From Beijerinckiaceae bacterium (GTDB lineage: Bacteria; Bacteroidota; Bacteroidia; Chitinophagales; Chitinophagaceae), in contig CAJCIQ010000205.1 in assembly GCA_903970475.1 (NCBI GenBank), forward strand, positions 1 through 35,400: DNA of 35,400 nt. Reading direction: 5' to 3'. Position 1 is the stretch's first letter; each line of letters begins with the position of its first letter. A model generated the notes under the pieces. That model ran no database searches and was not told the origin of the DNA. It saw only the letters and a list, made by a program, of their open reading frames with translations. Shown in pieces: positions 1 through 8,400 of this stretch. Made by a program: the position numbers and the translations under genes.

Positions 1-1234
1 CGGAAAGTTGGTTAAACCAGGGCAAAGCGAGCGCTGCCAACATCAAGGCCGGCATGAATGCCAGGAAGACTACCATAAAAGCTTCCACATAAAACTGTTT
101 GGTGAGTTGGCTGCGAAGGGAACCTATGGTTTTGCGAACCCCGACTTCTTTCGCTCTTTTCTCAGATCTGGCCGTACTAAGGTTCATAAAATTGATACAA
201 GCGAGCAACAAGACAAATCCACCAATGATGCCCATCATCCACACAAACTGAATAGCTCCCTGATCGGCCACGCCTTCCTTGAAATTCGAGTACAAATGCC
301 AGCGACTCATAGGATGTAACAGGATCTGGGGCGCAGCTGCCACCTCTTGTTCATTGCCGGTCAAGCCCCGGATGGTGTTTAACTCAACATTGGCGATGGA
401 CGCCGAAAGCTTGTCTCTGTCTATCCCAGATTTTACTTCTGCATAGATATTAATGCGATGGTCGTCCCATCCTTGTTGCAACAAAAAAGTATTGCCAACG
501 GTATACAGGCTCCAGGGTAGCAGAAAATACATTTCGTTGAAGGTGGCATTATGGGGCAGGTCTTCATAGACGCCCCGTACGACGACAGGCGTCTGGGTTC
601 CGGGATCCCATTGATTGTTGAGATTGACCCTTTGCCCAATGGGGTTTTCGTCTCCGAACAGGGCTTGGGCCACGGAAGCAGAAAGTAAAATAGAATATGG
701 ATCGGAGGCTAGCCCGGAGCGGCTACCCTTTAACATTTTAAGGGTTAGCATATCCGGGCCGTCGGCATCCATATAAAACCCCTTGCTGGGAATGCGCTGG
801 TCCGCCGCATCAGCGCTCGTGGACCCACTGACCCCCCGGGTTGCTGACCCACTGCCTCCAACTTTTGTAGTCCCGGCAGCCGACAAAAGAAATCCTTCAG
901 CGGGTACAGACGCGACAATATGCTCGAAAGCGTTGCCATAATTGGTTCGTAAGGTGTTCAATAATAGAAACGGCTGATGTTCCCACACCTTGGTCGCCCC
1001 TAAAAATTTCTCCTTTTGTAGTACCTGAACGATGTGTCCGTAATTTTCATGATACCTGTCGAAGGAAAGCTCGTCCTGAATCCAAAGTCCGATCAGCAGG
1101 GCTACAGATATTCCGATGGCCAGGCCCCCGAGATTAATGAAGGAAGAGAAGCGATTACGCAGGAGACTGCGGAAAGCAATGCGCAGGTAATGTCTGAACA
1201 TAAGAAGGGTTTTTGGGCTGTAAGTAAATGCCAT
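1..1234 (-). CDS. ABC transporter permease, FtsX/MacB type (partial, cut by left window edge)
   Basis: The frame reads open from an ATG at 1234 to the first base of the window, giving 411 codons without a stop. The N-terminus (MFRHYLRIAFRSLLRN from residue 12) and the first membrane segment (about residues 32-50) are the hallmark of Bacteroidota FtsX-like permeases with a periplasmic MacB core domain. The motif for an open conformation, SILLSASVAQALFGDENPIG, lies near residues 183-202. The second membrane segment, about residues 345-365, is followed by the conserved cytoplasmic run RSEKRAKEVGVRKTIGS. These proteins pair with an ATPase to move substrates or transmit force across the envelope; the substrate cannot be told. 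A second ATG at 1201 gives the usual family start and may be the true one. A Gly/Ser/Thr/Ala-rich stretch near residues 127-147 looks like an insertion and contains a 24-bp direct repeat. The C-terminal permease half is outside the window. Confidence 0.9.
   Translation of the reverse strand, partial: MAFTYSPKTLLMFRHYLRIAFRSLLRNRFSSFINLGGLAIGISVALLIGLWIQDELSFDRYHENYGHIVQVLQKEKFLGATKVWEHQPFLLLNTLRTNYGNAFEHIVASVPAEGFLLSAAGTTKVGGSGSATRGVSGSTSADAADQRIPSKGFYMDADGPDMLTLKMLKGSRSGLASDPYSILLSASVAQALFGDENPIGQRVNLNNQWDPGTQTPVVVRGVYEDLPHNATFNEMYFLLPWSLYTVGNTFLLQQGWDDHRINIYAEVKSGIDRDKLSASIANVELNTIRGLTGNEQEVAAAPQILLHPMSRWHLYSNFKEGVADQGAIQFVWMMGIIGGFVLLLACINFMNLSTARSEKRAKEVGVRKTIGSLRSQLTKQFYVEAFMVVFLAFMPALMLAALALPWFNQLS
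822..854. repeat. 24-bp-period direct repeat inside the permease gene
   Basis: The 9-mer GACCCACTG occurs at 822-830 and again at 846-854. In the permease reading frame the repeat encodes a Gly/Ser-rich stretch (GSGSATRGVSGST) in the periplasmic domain, where relatives usually have a short loop. The period is a multiple of three, so the frame is kept. Confidence 0.55.
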
Positions 1235-1719
1235 CGATAAATATGCCGTTTTTATAAAATATTGTAATGCAATTTTTTAAGGAGGAGAGTTTAGAAAGAA
1301 TTGTTCGATTCCGCACAAACAATGACCAGAAATGATCTGCCCAAAATAGCAAGATTGGAACATACTCGTGGCTGAATTCTTTATATCCTTGTTAGATGAA
1401 AGATTGGGAGAGGGAGGCCTCCGGACAGGTGTCCGCTCAGAAAGGATTGCGCAAAGGAGTTCAGTTGTAGAACGCCAACCGCTGATCAAAGAGCTACCTG
1501 TTTTGCCTGTATTATATGTGACCCGAAAGGGAAAGGTTACCAATTACTCCGATTGGGCATTATCCGGGACCTGGAGGGAATTGATGCAGGAGTATGCAGG
1601 TTCGAGTTGTAGATGAACCCCTGGCAGCTATTTTTCCTGAGATTAAAAATGATTCGGACTCCAGCAAGCAGCGTATTACCATCCGTCAGGAAGTGAGGCC
1701 CCTTAGTTGGGTTATGGTT
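1235..1719. other. Intergenic region, no gene supported
   Basis: This 485-bp gap lies between the starts of the leftward permease and the end of the leftward HicB gene. Open frames exist on both strands (for example 1368-1616 plus and 1277-1543 minus), but their translations show no recognisable domain and they overlap each other. A 51-codon frame at 1594-1749 has an AGGAG four bases before its ATG, yet it runs into the HicB gene on the other strand and resembles nothing I know. Bases 1455-1480 resemble the D arm of a tRNA without the rest of the molecule. Confidence 0.5.
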
Positions 1720-2175
1720 CTATCCGCCTATATAAATGCTGTCGTTTGATAAGTCCTGCGCGATTTTATGAATGGCCTTTCGGATTTTATCCGTCTGCAC
1801 CTCGGAAGGATATTTGACACCACTCGCGTATTGGCGCATCAGGCCTGGATTTATGTCCGCTAAATCGGCCACGGAACCAATTTTCAAGTAATCATGTTCC
1901 TGAAAATAGGCCTGAAGGTCATAACTGAATTCAAATTTTAGATTGCTAAGATCCAGTTGGCTCCAGTATTTGTCTTGTTTGCCTTCATGGCGAACATAAT
2001 CGGTTACCAGTTCTTTTAGGTTTTCAATCACCTCTTTGGTCGTTTTACCATAGGGCGTAGGCATGAAATTACCTTTGTCTTCAACCCTCCCCCATAACAA
2101 GCCATCGTTTTTTTCAATGACTATTTCTAATGTCCTGGGTCTACCTGGCTTGGACTTAATACTTTTCATCTGCAT
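1720..2175 (-). CDS. hicB: HicB-type antitoxin with C-terminal helix-turn-helix
   Basis: The protein has 151 residues. Its N-terminal half (LEIVIEKNDGLLWGRVED, then a segment around YGKTTKEVIENLKELVTDYV) matches the partial RNase H fold of HicB antitoxins. Its C-terminal third (VADLADINPGLMRQYASG followed by PSEVQTDKIRKAIHKIAQDL) is an XRE-like DNA-binding helix-turn-helix. HicB antitoxins bind and neutralise the HicA ribonuclease and repress their own operon. It follows hicA with 20 bases between the two frames and is clearly co-transcribed. The ATG at 2175 was chosen; another lies at 2169. The inverted repeats at 2456-2498 are the obvious candidate target of its helix-turn-helix. Family assignment rests on sequence pattern and on the adjacent HicA, which is the more certain of the two. 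Confidence 0.85.
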   Translation of the reverse strand: MQMKSIKSKPGRPRTLEIVIEKNDGLLWGRVEDKGNFMPTPYGKTTKEVIENLKELVTDYVRHEGKQDKYWSQLDLSNLKFEFSYDLQAYFQEHDYLKIGSVADLADINPGLMRQYASGVKYPSEVQTDKIRKAIHKIAQDLSNDSIYIGG

Positions 2176-2195
2176 CAATTTGAAAAGTTGAAGGG

Positions 2196-2384
2196 TTATT
2201 CGCCCTTCAACTTCTTTAACAATTTGTGGGCCAGTCCTTTACCTACCTCCTTACTGGGGTGATCCGGAACGGACATGATTTTACCCGTTTGCGGGTTTTG
2301 ATAAATCATATGACCACCGCAGGATCGCCGGACGCATATCCAACCTGCTCTTTCTATTAACCGAACGAGTTCCGAATTTTTCAT
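2196..2384 (-). CDS. hicA: HicA-type toxin (mRNA interferase)
   Basis: This 62-residue protein has the compact double-stranded RNA-binding-like fold of the HicA/YcfA family. The first helix carries NSELVRLIERAGW, the catalytic histidine sits in SCGGHMIYQNP, and the end, VPDHPSKEVGKGLAHKLLKKL, matches the family closely. HicA toxins cleave mRNA and stop translation until bound by HicB. The ATG at 2384 was chosen over an upstream GTG at 2408, because it gives the typical family length and start. The toxin gene lies first in the operon, which is the usual hicAB order. The catalytic histidine is present and the frame is intact, so the toxin looks active. Confidence 0.9.
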   Translation of the reverse strand: MKNSELVRLIERAGWICVRRSCGGHMIYQNPQTGKIMSVPDHPSKEVGKGLAHKLLKKLKGE

Positions 2385-2455
2385 GTAAAACCAATTTTTC
2401 GTTTGCACAAATCATTTTCCGCATCATTGATTTTATGATCTCACGAATTTATATA

Positions 2456-2498
2456 GTAGCGGTATCGCTACCAAATTTTTAGGTAGCTTTTTTGCTAC
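2456..2498. promoter_or_regulatory. Paired inverted repeats, candidate HicB operator
   Basis: The motif GTAGC-N6-GCTAC occurs twice, at 2456-2471 and 2483-2498, with starts 27 bases apart. The inner arms can also pair with each other. The pair sits 72 to 114 bases upstream of hicA. This is the layout expected for autoregulation by a HicB with a DNA-binding domain. That HicB binds here is inference. Confidence 0.5.
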
Positions 2499-2516
2499 TC
2501 CTCATCCCTTGCAATC

Positions 2517-2555
2517 ATTACTACGGATGGGCTCCGCATTACTACGGATAGGGCT
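2517..2555. repeat. 21-bp-period direct repeat
   Basis: ATTACTACGGATGGGCT at 2517 recurs at 2538 as ATTACTACGGATAGGGCT with one extra base. It lies in the gap between the hicAB upstream region and the outer-membrane receptor gene at 2710. No role is evident. Confidence 0.5.
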
Positions 2556-2709
2556 TATGGGTAGTTGATGAGATTGTATTGCGGATACTAAGTATATCCT
2601 GCCGAATTCGCAGCTTAAATAAATATTAACTAAATAATTTATAACTATGTTTTGCGTTTAACTACTTTGACGTAAGATGGCTCACCAATTCTAAATAGCT
2701 GACTTTACC

Positions 2710-5367
2710 ATGCCTTTGCCAAACGTTCTGAAATTGCTTACCCTTTTTTCACCCCTGATGTACTTTTCAGGGGCTACCATGGCTCAGCTAGCCATTAAAG
2801 GCCGGGTCATAGATACGGTCGCCCACCAGGCCATGACGGGCGCAGATATCCAACTGCTGAGGCTTCAATCGGGGGACTCCATTTTAATACAAACCATAGT
2901 GGCTGGGGATAGCGGGCGGTTCGGTCTGGAGAATTTAGCCCCCGGTACTTATTTGTTGAAAGTAGCTTTCCAGGGATATATTACCTGGATGGGACAATGT
3001 AAGCCCGAATCGGGCCCACGTAACCTGAATGTATATATGACGCCTTCGGTGAATGAATTGCAGAAGGTGGTGGTAAAGGACACTCAGGAAGTCTATAACA
3101 GGGGGGATACCACGGTTTACAGGGCGGATAAATATCATACCCGGCCCAATGGCACTTTGAATAATCTGCTGGATAAGCTTCCAGGGGTAAGAACGGATGC
3201 TCAGGGCAATATGATCAGCGGGGGAGATACCGTTGAGCAATTTATGGTCAATGGGCAGGTGGTTACCAAGGAAGGATTGAACGCTTTACTACAGAACCTG
3301 CCTAAAGACATGGTGGGGCAGATAGAATTTTATAACGACAAATCGGACCAGGCCAAGTTCACGGGCGTGGAAGATGGGATCAGTAGAAGAACGTTGAATG
3401 TTGTATTGAAAAAGGATGCCAGGTTGAACTTGTTTGGTTCACTGGAAGCAGGTGCTGGAACGGATGATGTGCTGGATAATACATTATATAATGCCTCCCT
3501 TAATGGAAACCATTTTAATATTAGTAAGGAAATGGCCTTTTTCAATGTTTCTGCCAGCAATACCCAGCCTGTATTGGGTGGAACGGCTCATTCCATTGGA
3601 GGAAACGGCTTTTATTATGGTAATTGGGGGAAACAGACTACGTTAAATGCTCAGTACGGGTTCACAGACTACCATAGCCGGACAAATGTATCCGCTTATA
3701 CCCAAAGCCTCGTTCCCGGAGACAGTGCGCTTTCAGGGAACCAGACTAATTTGAATCAACGAAGTAATTGGAGCCAATTTGGGCGCCTGGATTTTAATGC
3801 CAATGTGAGCAGGCATGATCATATTGTACTCTCTGCCTCTATGAATCAAAGCCATTCTACGGATACGTCCAATGGATCTTCGGCTTCCTATCTGGGAGAA
3901 GTAACGCCGTTAAACCAATCCTTGATTACTTCCACCACGGAGCGTGTGAATTGGGATTTTTCTGTTTCCGCCAATTACGCCCATACCTTCTCCAAGAAGG
4001 GTAGGGCTCTTTCCTTTGAGTTGTCCACAAGTCCTCAGGATGGGCATAATCAGGGAATTAACCAATCCAGGGTAAACTATCTTAACGCTATTGGTAACAC
4101 AGACAGCCTGGTGTCCACCAACCAGTTTAATTATACCCCCAATAATGGTTCATCCTGGTCGTATGGAGGGGGGTATACGGAACCGTTGAGCGAACACCAT
4201 AACTTATCTATAAATTATTCGGGAATGACTTCCAGCGGTTGGATAGGCCGGTCAATTTATGGGTGGGATTCTGTTTCCAGACATTATGATCAAATCGATA
4301 CGTCCCAAACCAATCTCTATAAGAGCCATTATCAACAACAAAAAGGAGGGTTAAGCTATGGGTATACCAGCAAAGTGATCAATATCAATGCAGGTTTGGA
4401 CTTCATGACGGGGACCAATACCGGAACCAATATTACAACGGATAGTGTCATCACCCAGCATTATGTAAACCTGATTCCTTCCCTGACCTTGAGAGCAACG
4501 CCCAAAAAGGGGGAAGATCTCAGCTTAAGGTTTTCCAGGAATGTCCAGCAGCCGCCTATCACAGATCTTATGCCTGTCATCAGTAACTGGAATCCCTTGA
4601 ATGTATCCTTGGGAAACCCTAACCTCAAGCAAGCCGTTTCAAATACGGCGAGCTTCCGATTCCAAAACAGTACTGATCCGATAAGACCTTTCAGTGTCAA
4701 TCTGAATATGCGTTTTAATCAAAACGCCATTACCAGCCGGACCTTGGTGGACACATCGACAGGAGCCGATACCACTTCTATGGTTAATGTCAATGGATCT
4801 TACGAAATTAATGGTACGATAGAGTATAGTTTACCTATTGCGCATCCTCATTCTCATATGGATTTTTCCCTACGTCTGTCCAATAACCATGGCGTGAATT
4901 ACCTCAACGATGCCCTCAACATCAGCAACGATTATGTAGCTGCCGGCTATATAAAGTGGACCACCAATTTGCCCGATCATTTGGATCTGAGTGTTATCTA
5001 TGCCCCTACCTATTCCATTCTGAGGTATTCAGCCAGCCCTTCCCAAAATAGCCGGATACTGAATCAGAGTGTAAAAGGGGAGGGGCTTTATTATATAGGG
5101 AAATGGGAGATGGGCAGCGATCTCCAGGGTACTTTTTATACGGGTCAACCACCTGGATACAACAGGCCGGTGACCATATGGAATATGACCTTTACGCGCT
5201 TGTTTTTCAAAAGCAAGGAGGGAGAATTGAAGTTTTATTTGCACGATATGCTGGATCAGGCCTCAGGCAGGAATGTGCAGGTTTCACCTACCACGATCAG
5301 GTATAGTCAGGGCAGCATGCTGGGTAGGTATTATATGGTCAGTTTTGTGTATCATTTTAAACGATAG
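2710..5367 (+). CDS. Outer membrane beta-barrel receptor with carboxypeptidase-like domain
   Basis: The protein has 885 residues. A signal peptide (to about residue 25, cut near TMAQ) is followed by a carboxypeptidase regulatory-like beta-sandwich (IKGRVIDTVAHQAMTGADIQL, about residues 28-110). A plug-like domain follows (LLDKLPGVRTDAQG, then QFMVNGQVV, about residues 115-235), and then a long beta-barrel rich in Asn, Ser, Thr and aromatic residues. The last strand ends YYMVSFVYHFKR, a typical outer-membrane insertion signal. This is the architecture of the Bacteroidota outer-membrane beta-barrel family related to TonB-dependent receptors. It differs from SusC in size and lacks a SusD partner. 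The ligand is unknown. It lies 113 bases before the hybrid regulator in the same direction, so it may belong to the polysaccharide locus, but no direct evidence shows this. Confidence 0.85.
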   Translation: MPLPNVLKLLTLFSPLMYFSGATMAQLAIKGRVIDTVAHQAMTGADIQLLRLQSGDSILIQTIVAGDSGRFGLENLAPGTYLLKVAFQGYITWMGQCKPESGPRNLNVYMTPSVNELQKVVVKDTQEVYNRGDTTVYRADKYHTRPNGTLNNLLDKLPGVRTDAQGNMISGGDTVEQFMVNGQVVTKEGLNALLQNLPKDMVGQIEFYNDKSDQAKFTGVEDGISRRTLNVVLKKDARLNLFGSLEAGAGTDDVLDNTLYNASLNGNHFNISKEMAFFNVSASNTQPVLGGTAHSIGGNGFYYGNWGKQTTLNAQYGFTDYHSRTNVSAYTQSLVPGDSALSGNQTNLNQRSNWSQFGRLDFNANVSRHDHIVLSASMNQSHSTDTSNGSSASYLGEVTPLNQSLITSTTERVNWDFSVSANYAHTFSKKGRALSFELSTSPQDGHNQGINQSRVNYLNAIGNTDSLVSTNQFNYTPNNGSSWSYGGGYTEPLSEHHNLSINYSGMTSSGWIGRSIYGWDSVSRHYDQIDTSQTNLYKSHYQQQKGGLSYGYTSKVININAGLDFMTGTNTGTNITTDSVITQHYVNLIPSLTLRATPKKGEDLSLRFSRNVQQPPITDLMPVISNWNPLNVSLGNPNLKQAVSNTASFRFQNSTDPIRPFSVNLNMRFNQNAITSRTLVDTSTGADTTSMVNVNGSYEINGTIEYSLPIAHPHSHMDFSLRLSNNHGVNYLNDALNISNDYVAAGYIKWTTNLPDHLDLSVIYAPTYSILRYSASPSQNSRILNQSVKGEGLYYIGKWEMGSDLQGTFYTGQPPGYNRPVTIWNMTFTRLFFKSKEGELKFYLHDMLDQASGRNVQVSPTTIRYSQGSMLGRYYMVSFVYHFKR

Positions 5368-5480
5368 TTATCTATCAAAAAATTAGAGGGGGGGCTATTA
5401 TTACGTGTCATTTATACACTTTTGTTAGTTGTTTTCGTCCCCAAAGCGTATCTTTAAGGGGATTGCCAAATGAAAGTCTC

Positions 5481-8400
5481 ATGATACGCTATGGGAAAAC
5501 CTTGACGCTGCTTATAACACTGTATTGTAATCTTTCCATCGCTCAACAACTGCCCGTCCGTTATTTGGGCATAGAGCAGGGTCTCTCCAATGATGCCGTA
5601 TTAAGCATTTTCCAGGATCACCATGGATTTTTTTGGTTTGGAACCTATGATGGGTTAAACCGGTATGATGGATACCGATTCAAGGTTTACCACAATGTCA
5701 TCGGGGACAGTACGTCCATTTCCATCAACAATATATATACCATTGCCGAGGACGCTGAAAATAAGATCTGGGTAGGCGGCCAAAAAGGGCTGAGTGTCTA
5801 TAACCCGGTCATGTCCTCATTTTCCAGGGTAAGGTATATGCCTGGGCGGGGGCCTTTGGCGCTTCTTCAGGATAACGTACACTTGGTGAAAGTCATTGGG
5901 GAAGGTTGCATTCTGGTGGGGACGCAGCATGAGGGATTGATCGCTTTTGAACGCAGCGATCGGAATGGCGTACAAATCTTGCCAAAAGAGCGTGGGGGCC
6001 CCATAGGAGGCACAGGTCCGGCAGGGGCCACAGGTACCGACGGACCCACGGGTGCTGTAGGATCCACGGGGTCCTGTAATGTCACTGCCATTGAACGTAC
6101 GGCCGATAACAAAGTTTGGGTATTTATGGAGCATGAGGGATTATACAGTTATGATGTACTGCATAAGAAACTCCAGTTGGTAAACACCGTGCTTAAGCAA
6201 GCCAATTGCCTTAAAACGGATCGCAAAGGCCGTTTGTGGCTGGCTGGGGAAGACGGGTTGTATCAATATAATGTAGGGGCAAACGCCTGGTCGGCCAGCT
6301 ACATGCCCACGAAGATGAAAACGGTTGCCTTGAGTGCGGATGTTAGGAACGATCTCTGGATAGGTACGGATGGGGCAGGACTTTGGCAGTTACCGGAATC
6401 GGGGTTGGTGGCCGAGCCACTGGCTTCTGTCCAGGGAAAGAAGTCCAACGGTCCCAAGGCCGGCGCTAGTGCCATCAACAGTAACTCCATTTATACCATC
6501 TACGATGATATGGAAGATCGAAAATGGATTGGTACACTCAGGGGTGGAATCAATATCATTGAACCCTATGATCTTCCCTTTAAGAAAGTAGTGTATAATA
6601 CACCTGGTAGTACGAACCTGGTAGATAATTTTATTCTGTCCTTCTGTGAAGATGGCAACAAGAATGTATGGATTGGTACGGATGGAGCAGGCTTGAGATA
6701 CTGGGACAGGGCAGCCAACACGTTTGTCAATTACAAACATGACGCCAGCCCTGGTTCTATCAGCAGCAATTTTATCACCTCCATACTCAGGGATGAACTG
6801 GATGACATTTGGGTATCCACCTGGTTTGGGGGGATTAACCGATTGAACCGGAGAACTGGTGGCTTTGAGAAATATACTTGTTACAACCCCTTTACCAATG
6901 AAGCAGAAAACAATGTTTGGCTACTCTATGAGGATAGTCAAAAAAGGGTTTGGGCGGGGGCGACCAATGAAGGTTCTCTCTATTTGTTGAACAGGTCCAC
7001 CAACAATTTTGAGCTGTTTGACCGGAATATTTCAAACTTGCAGTCCTTGCAAGAGGATAGGGAAGGGAATTTATGGGGAGGCAACTATACTTCCCTGATT
7101 AAAATAGATGTGCAGCATAAACGGCATAAAGTCTATGACATAGGGTATCCGGTCAGGTGTATTTATGAAGACGTCTACCATCATTTATGGATTGGCACCC
7201 AAGGCGGAGGCTTGCTGCTGTTTGATCCCGTAAGAGGGGACTATCTGCGGTATGCGACCAAAGAAGGACTGCCTAGTAATACCTTACTCCGCTTTTTGGA
7301 AGATGATCAGCATAACCTGTGGATTAGTACATTTAACGGACTGTCCAGGTTCAATGAAACGACCCGTTCTTTCAGGAATTTTACCCCATCTGATGGATTA
7401 CAAAGTAATCAGTTTTCGTTCAATGCTTCTTTGGGACTGAGGTCGGGTGAATTTCTGTTTGGTGGTATAAAGGGCTTTAATATTTTTTCTCCCGATAGTA
7501 TTCACTTCAAAGCCAGCGCTCCCCCCCTTTTTCTGGATGGACTTAGCATTGATAATGCGCCCGTTAAGGCGTTTACGCAAACCGTCACCATACCTTATAA
7601 TAAGGCCATTCTCTCCATGGACTTTCTGGCCCTGAGTTATGCTGGTGTAGATAAAATTAAATATGCCTATAAGCTGGAGGGTTGGGATAAGGCCTGGAAT
7701 TATGTAAATGAGGTGAGAACCGCCAATTATTCTCATCTGGGAGCGGGGAGATATTCATTTTGGGTGAAAGTGACCAATCAGGAGGGTAAATGGGGTACGG
7801 CGTCGAAGTTATTGGAGATCATTATCCTTCCTCCCTGGTATTTTACCTGGTGGGCTTATTTATCCTATGTGCTGCTCTTTACCGGAACCATCTACCTATA
7901 TATATGGTACGCCAGAAGGCAGGAAAGATTAAAATATGAGATTAAGCTGGCTCACCTGGAGAGCGAAAAAGAAAAGAACCTGACGGAGAAGAAAATCTCT
8001 TTTTTCACCCATGTCTCCCATGAGTTCAGGGCTCCCCTGACCTTAATCATAGATCCCTTACAGCAGGCCATGAAACAACCGGGTGGATTGGTCCCGGTGG
8101 AGGACCTGGCTGTAGCACACCGCAATGCGCGTCGTTTACTCAGCCTGGTGGATCAGCTATTGTTGTTCAGGAAAGCCGATAGTGGGGCAGACGTGCTGAA
8201 GGTATCTGAAATTAATATCGTGGCTTTGTGCAGGGAGGTTTACCAGTGTTTTTCCCAACAAGCCCTAAGCCGGCATATTCATTATCCGATGAATGCACCC
8301 GCTGACATCTTCCTCATACAGGGGGATTATCAGAAGATAGAAATTGCTTTGTTTAATTTGTTATCCAATGCCTTCAAGTTTACGCCGGATGGGGGGAGCA

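Noticed and set aside
1441-1540. A tRNA gene suggested by the D-arm-like sequence.
   Set aside because: No acceptor-stem pairing, no anticodon arm of the right size and no GGTTCGA-type T arm at the expected distance.
1368-1749. Possible small genes on the plus strand (1368-1616 and 1594-1749).
   Set aside because: The translations match no domain, the frames compete with minus-strand frames, and the second overlaps the hicB gene. The AGGAG before 1594 is not enough, as genes here do not generally use such sites.
5363-5376. GATAG-TTAT-CTATC hairpin at the stop of the outer-membrane receptor gene as a terminator.
   Set aside because: The stem is 5 bp and AT-rich, and it is followed by A rather than T on the coding strand.
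5421-5456. Promoter of the HTCS gene: TTTG at 5421 and TATCTTTA at 5449.
   Set aside because: The spacer is 24 bases, longer than the usual 19-21, and the last base of the -7 element differs. It remains possible but was not listed.
5867-6112. Minus-strand open frame rich in Pro, Gly and Val opposite the sensor kinase.
   Set aside because: It is the antisense reading of the Gly-X-Y tract and lies wholly inside a long well-supported gene.
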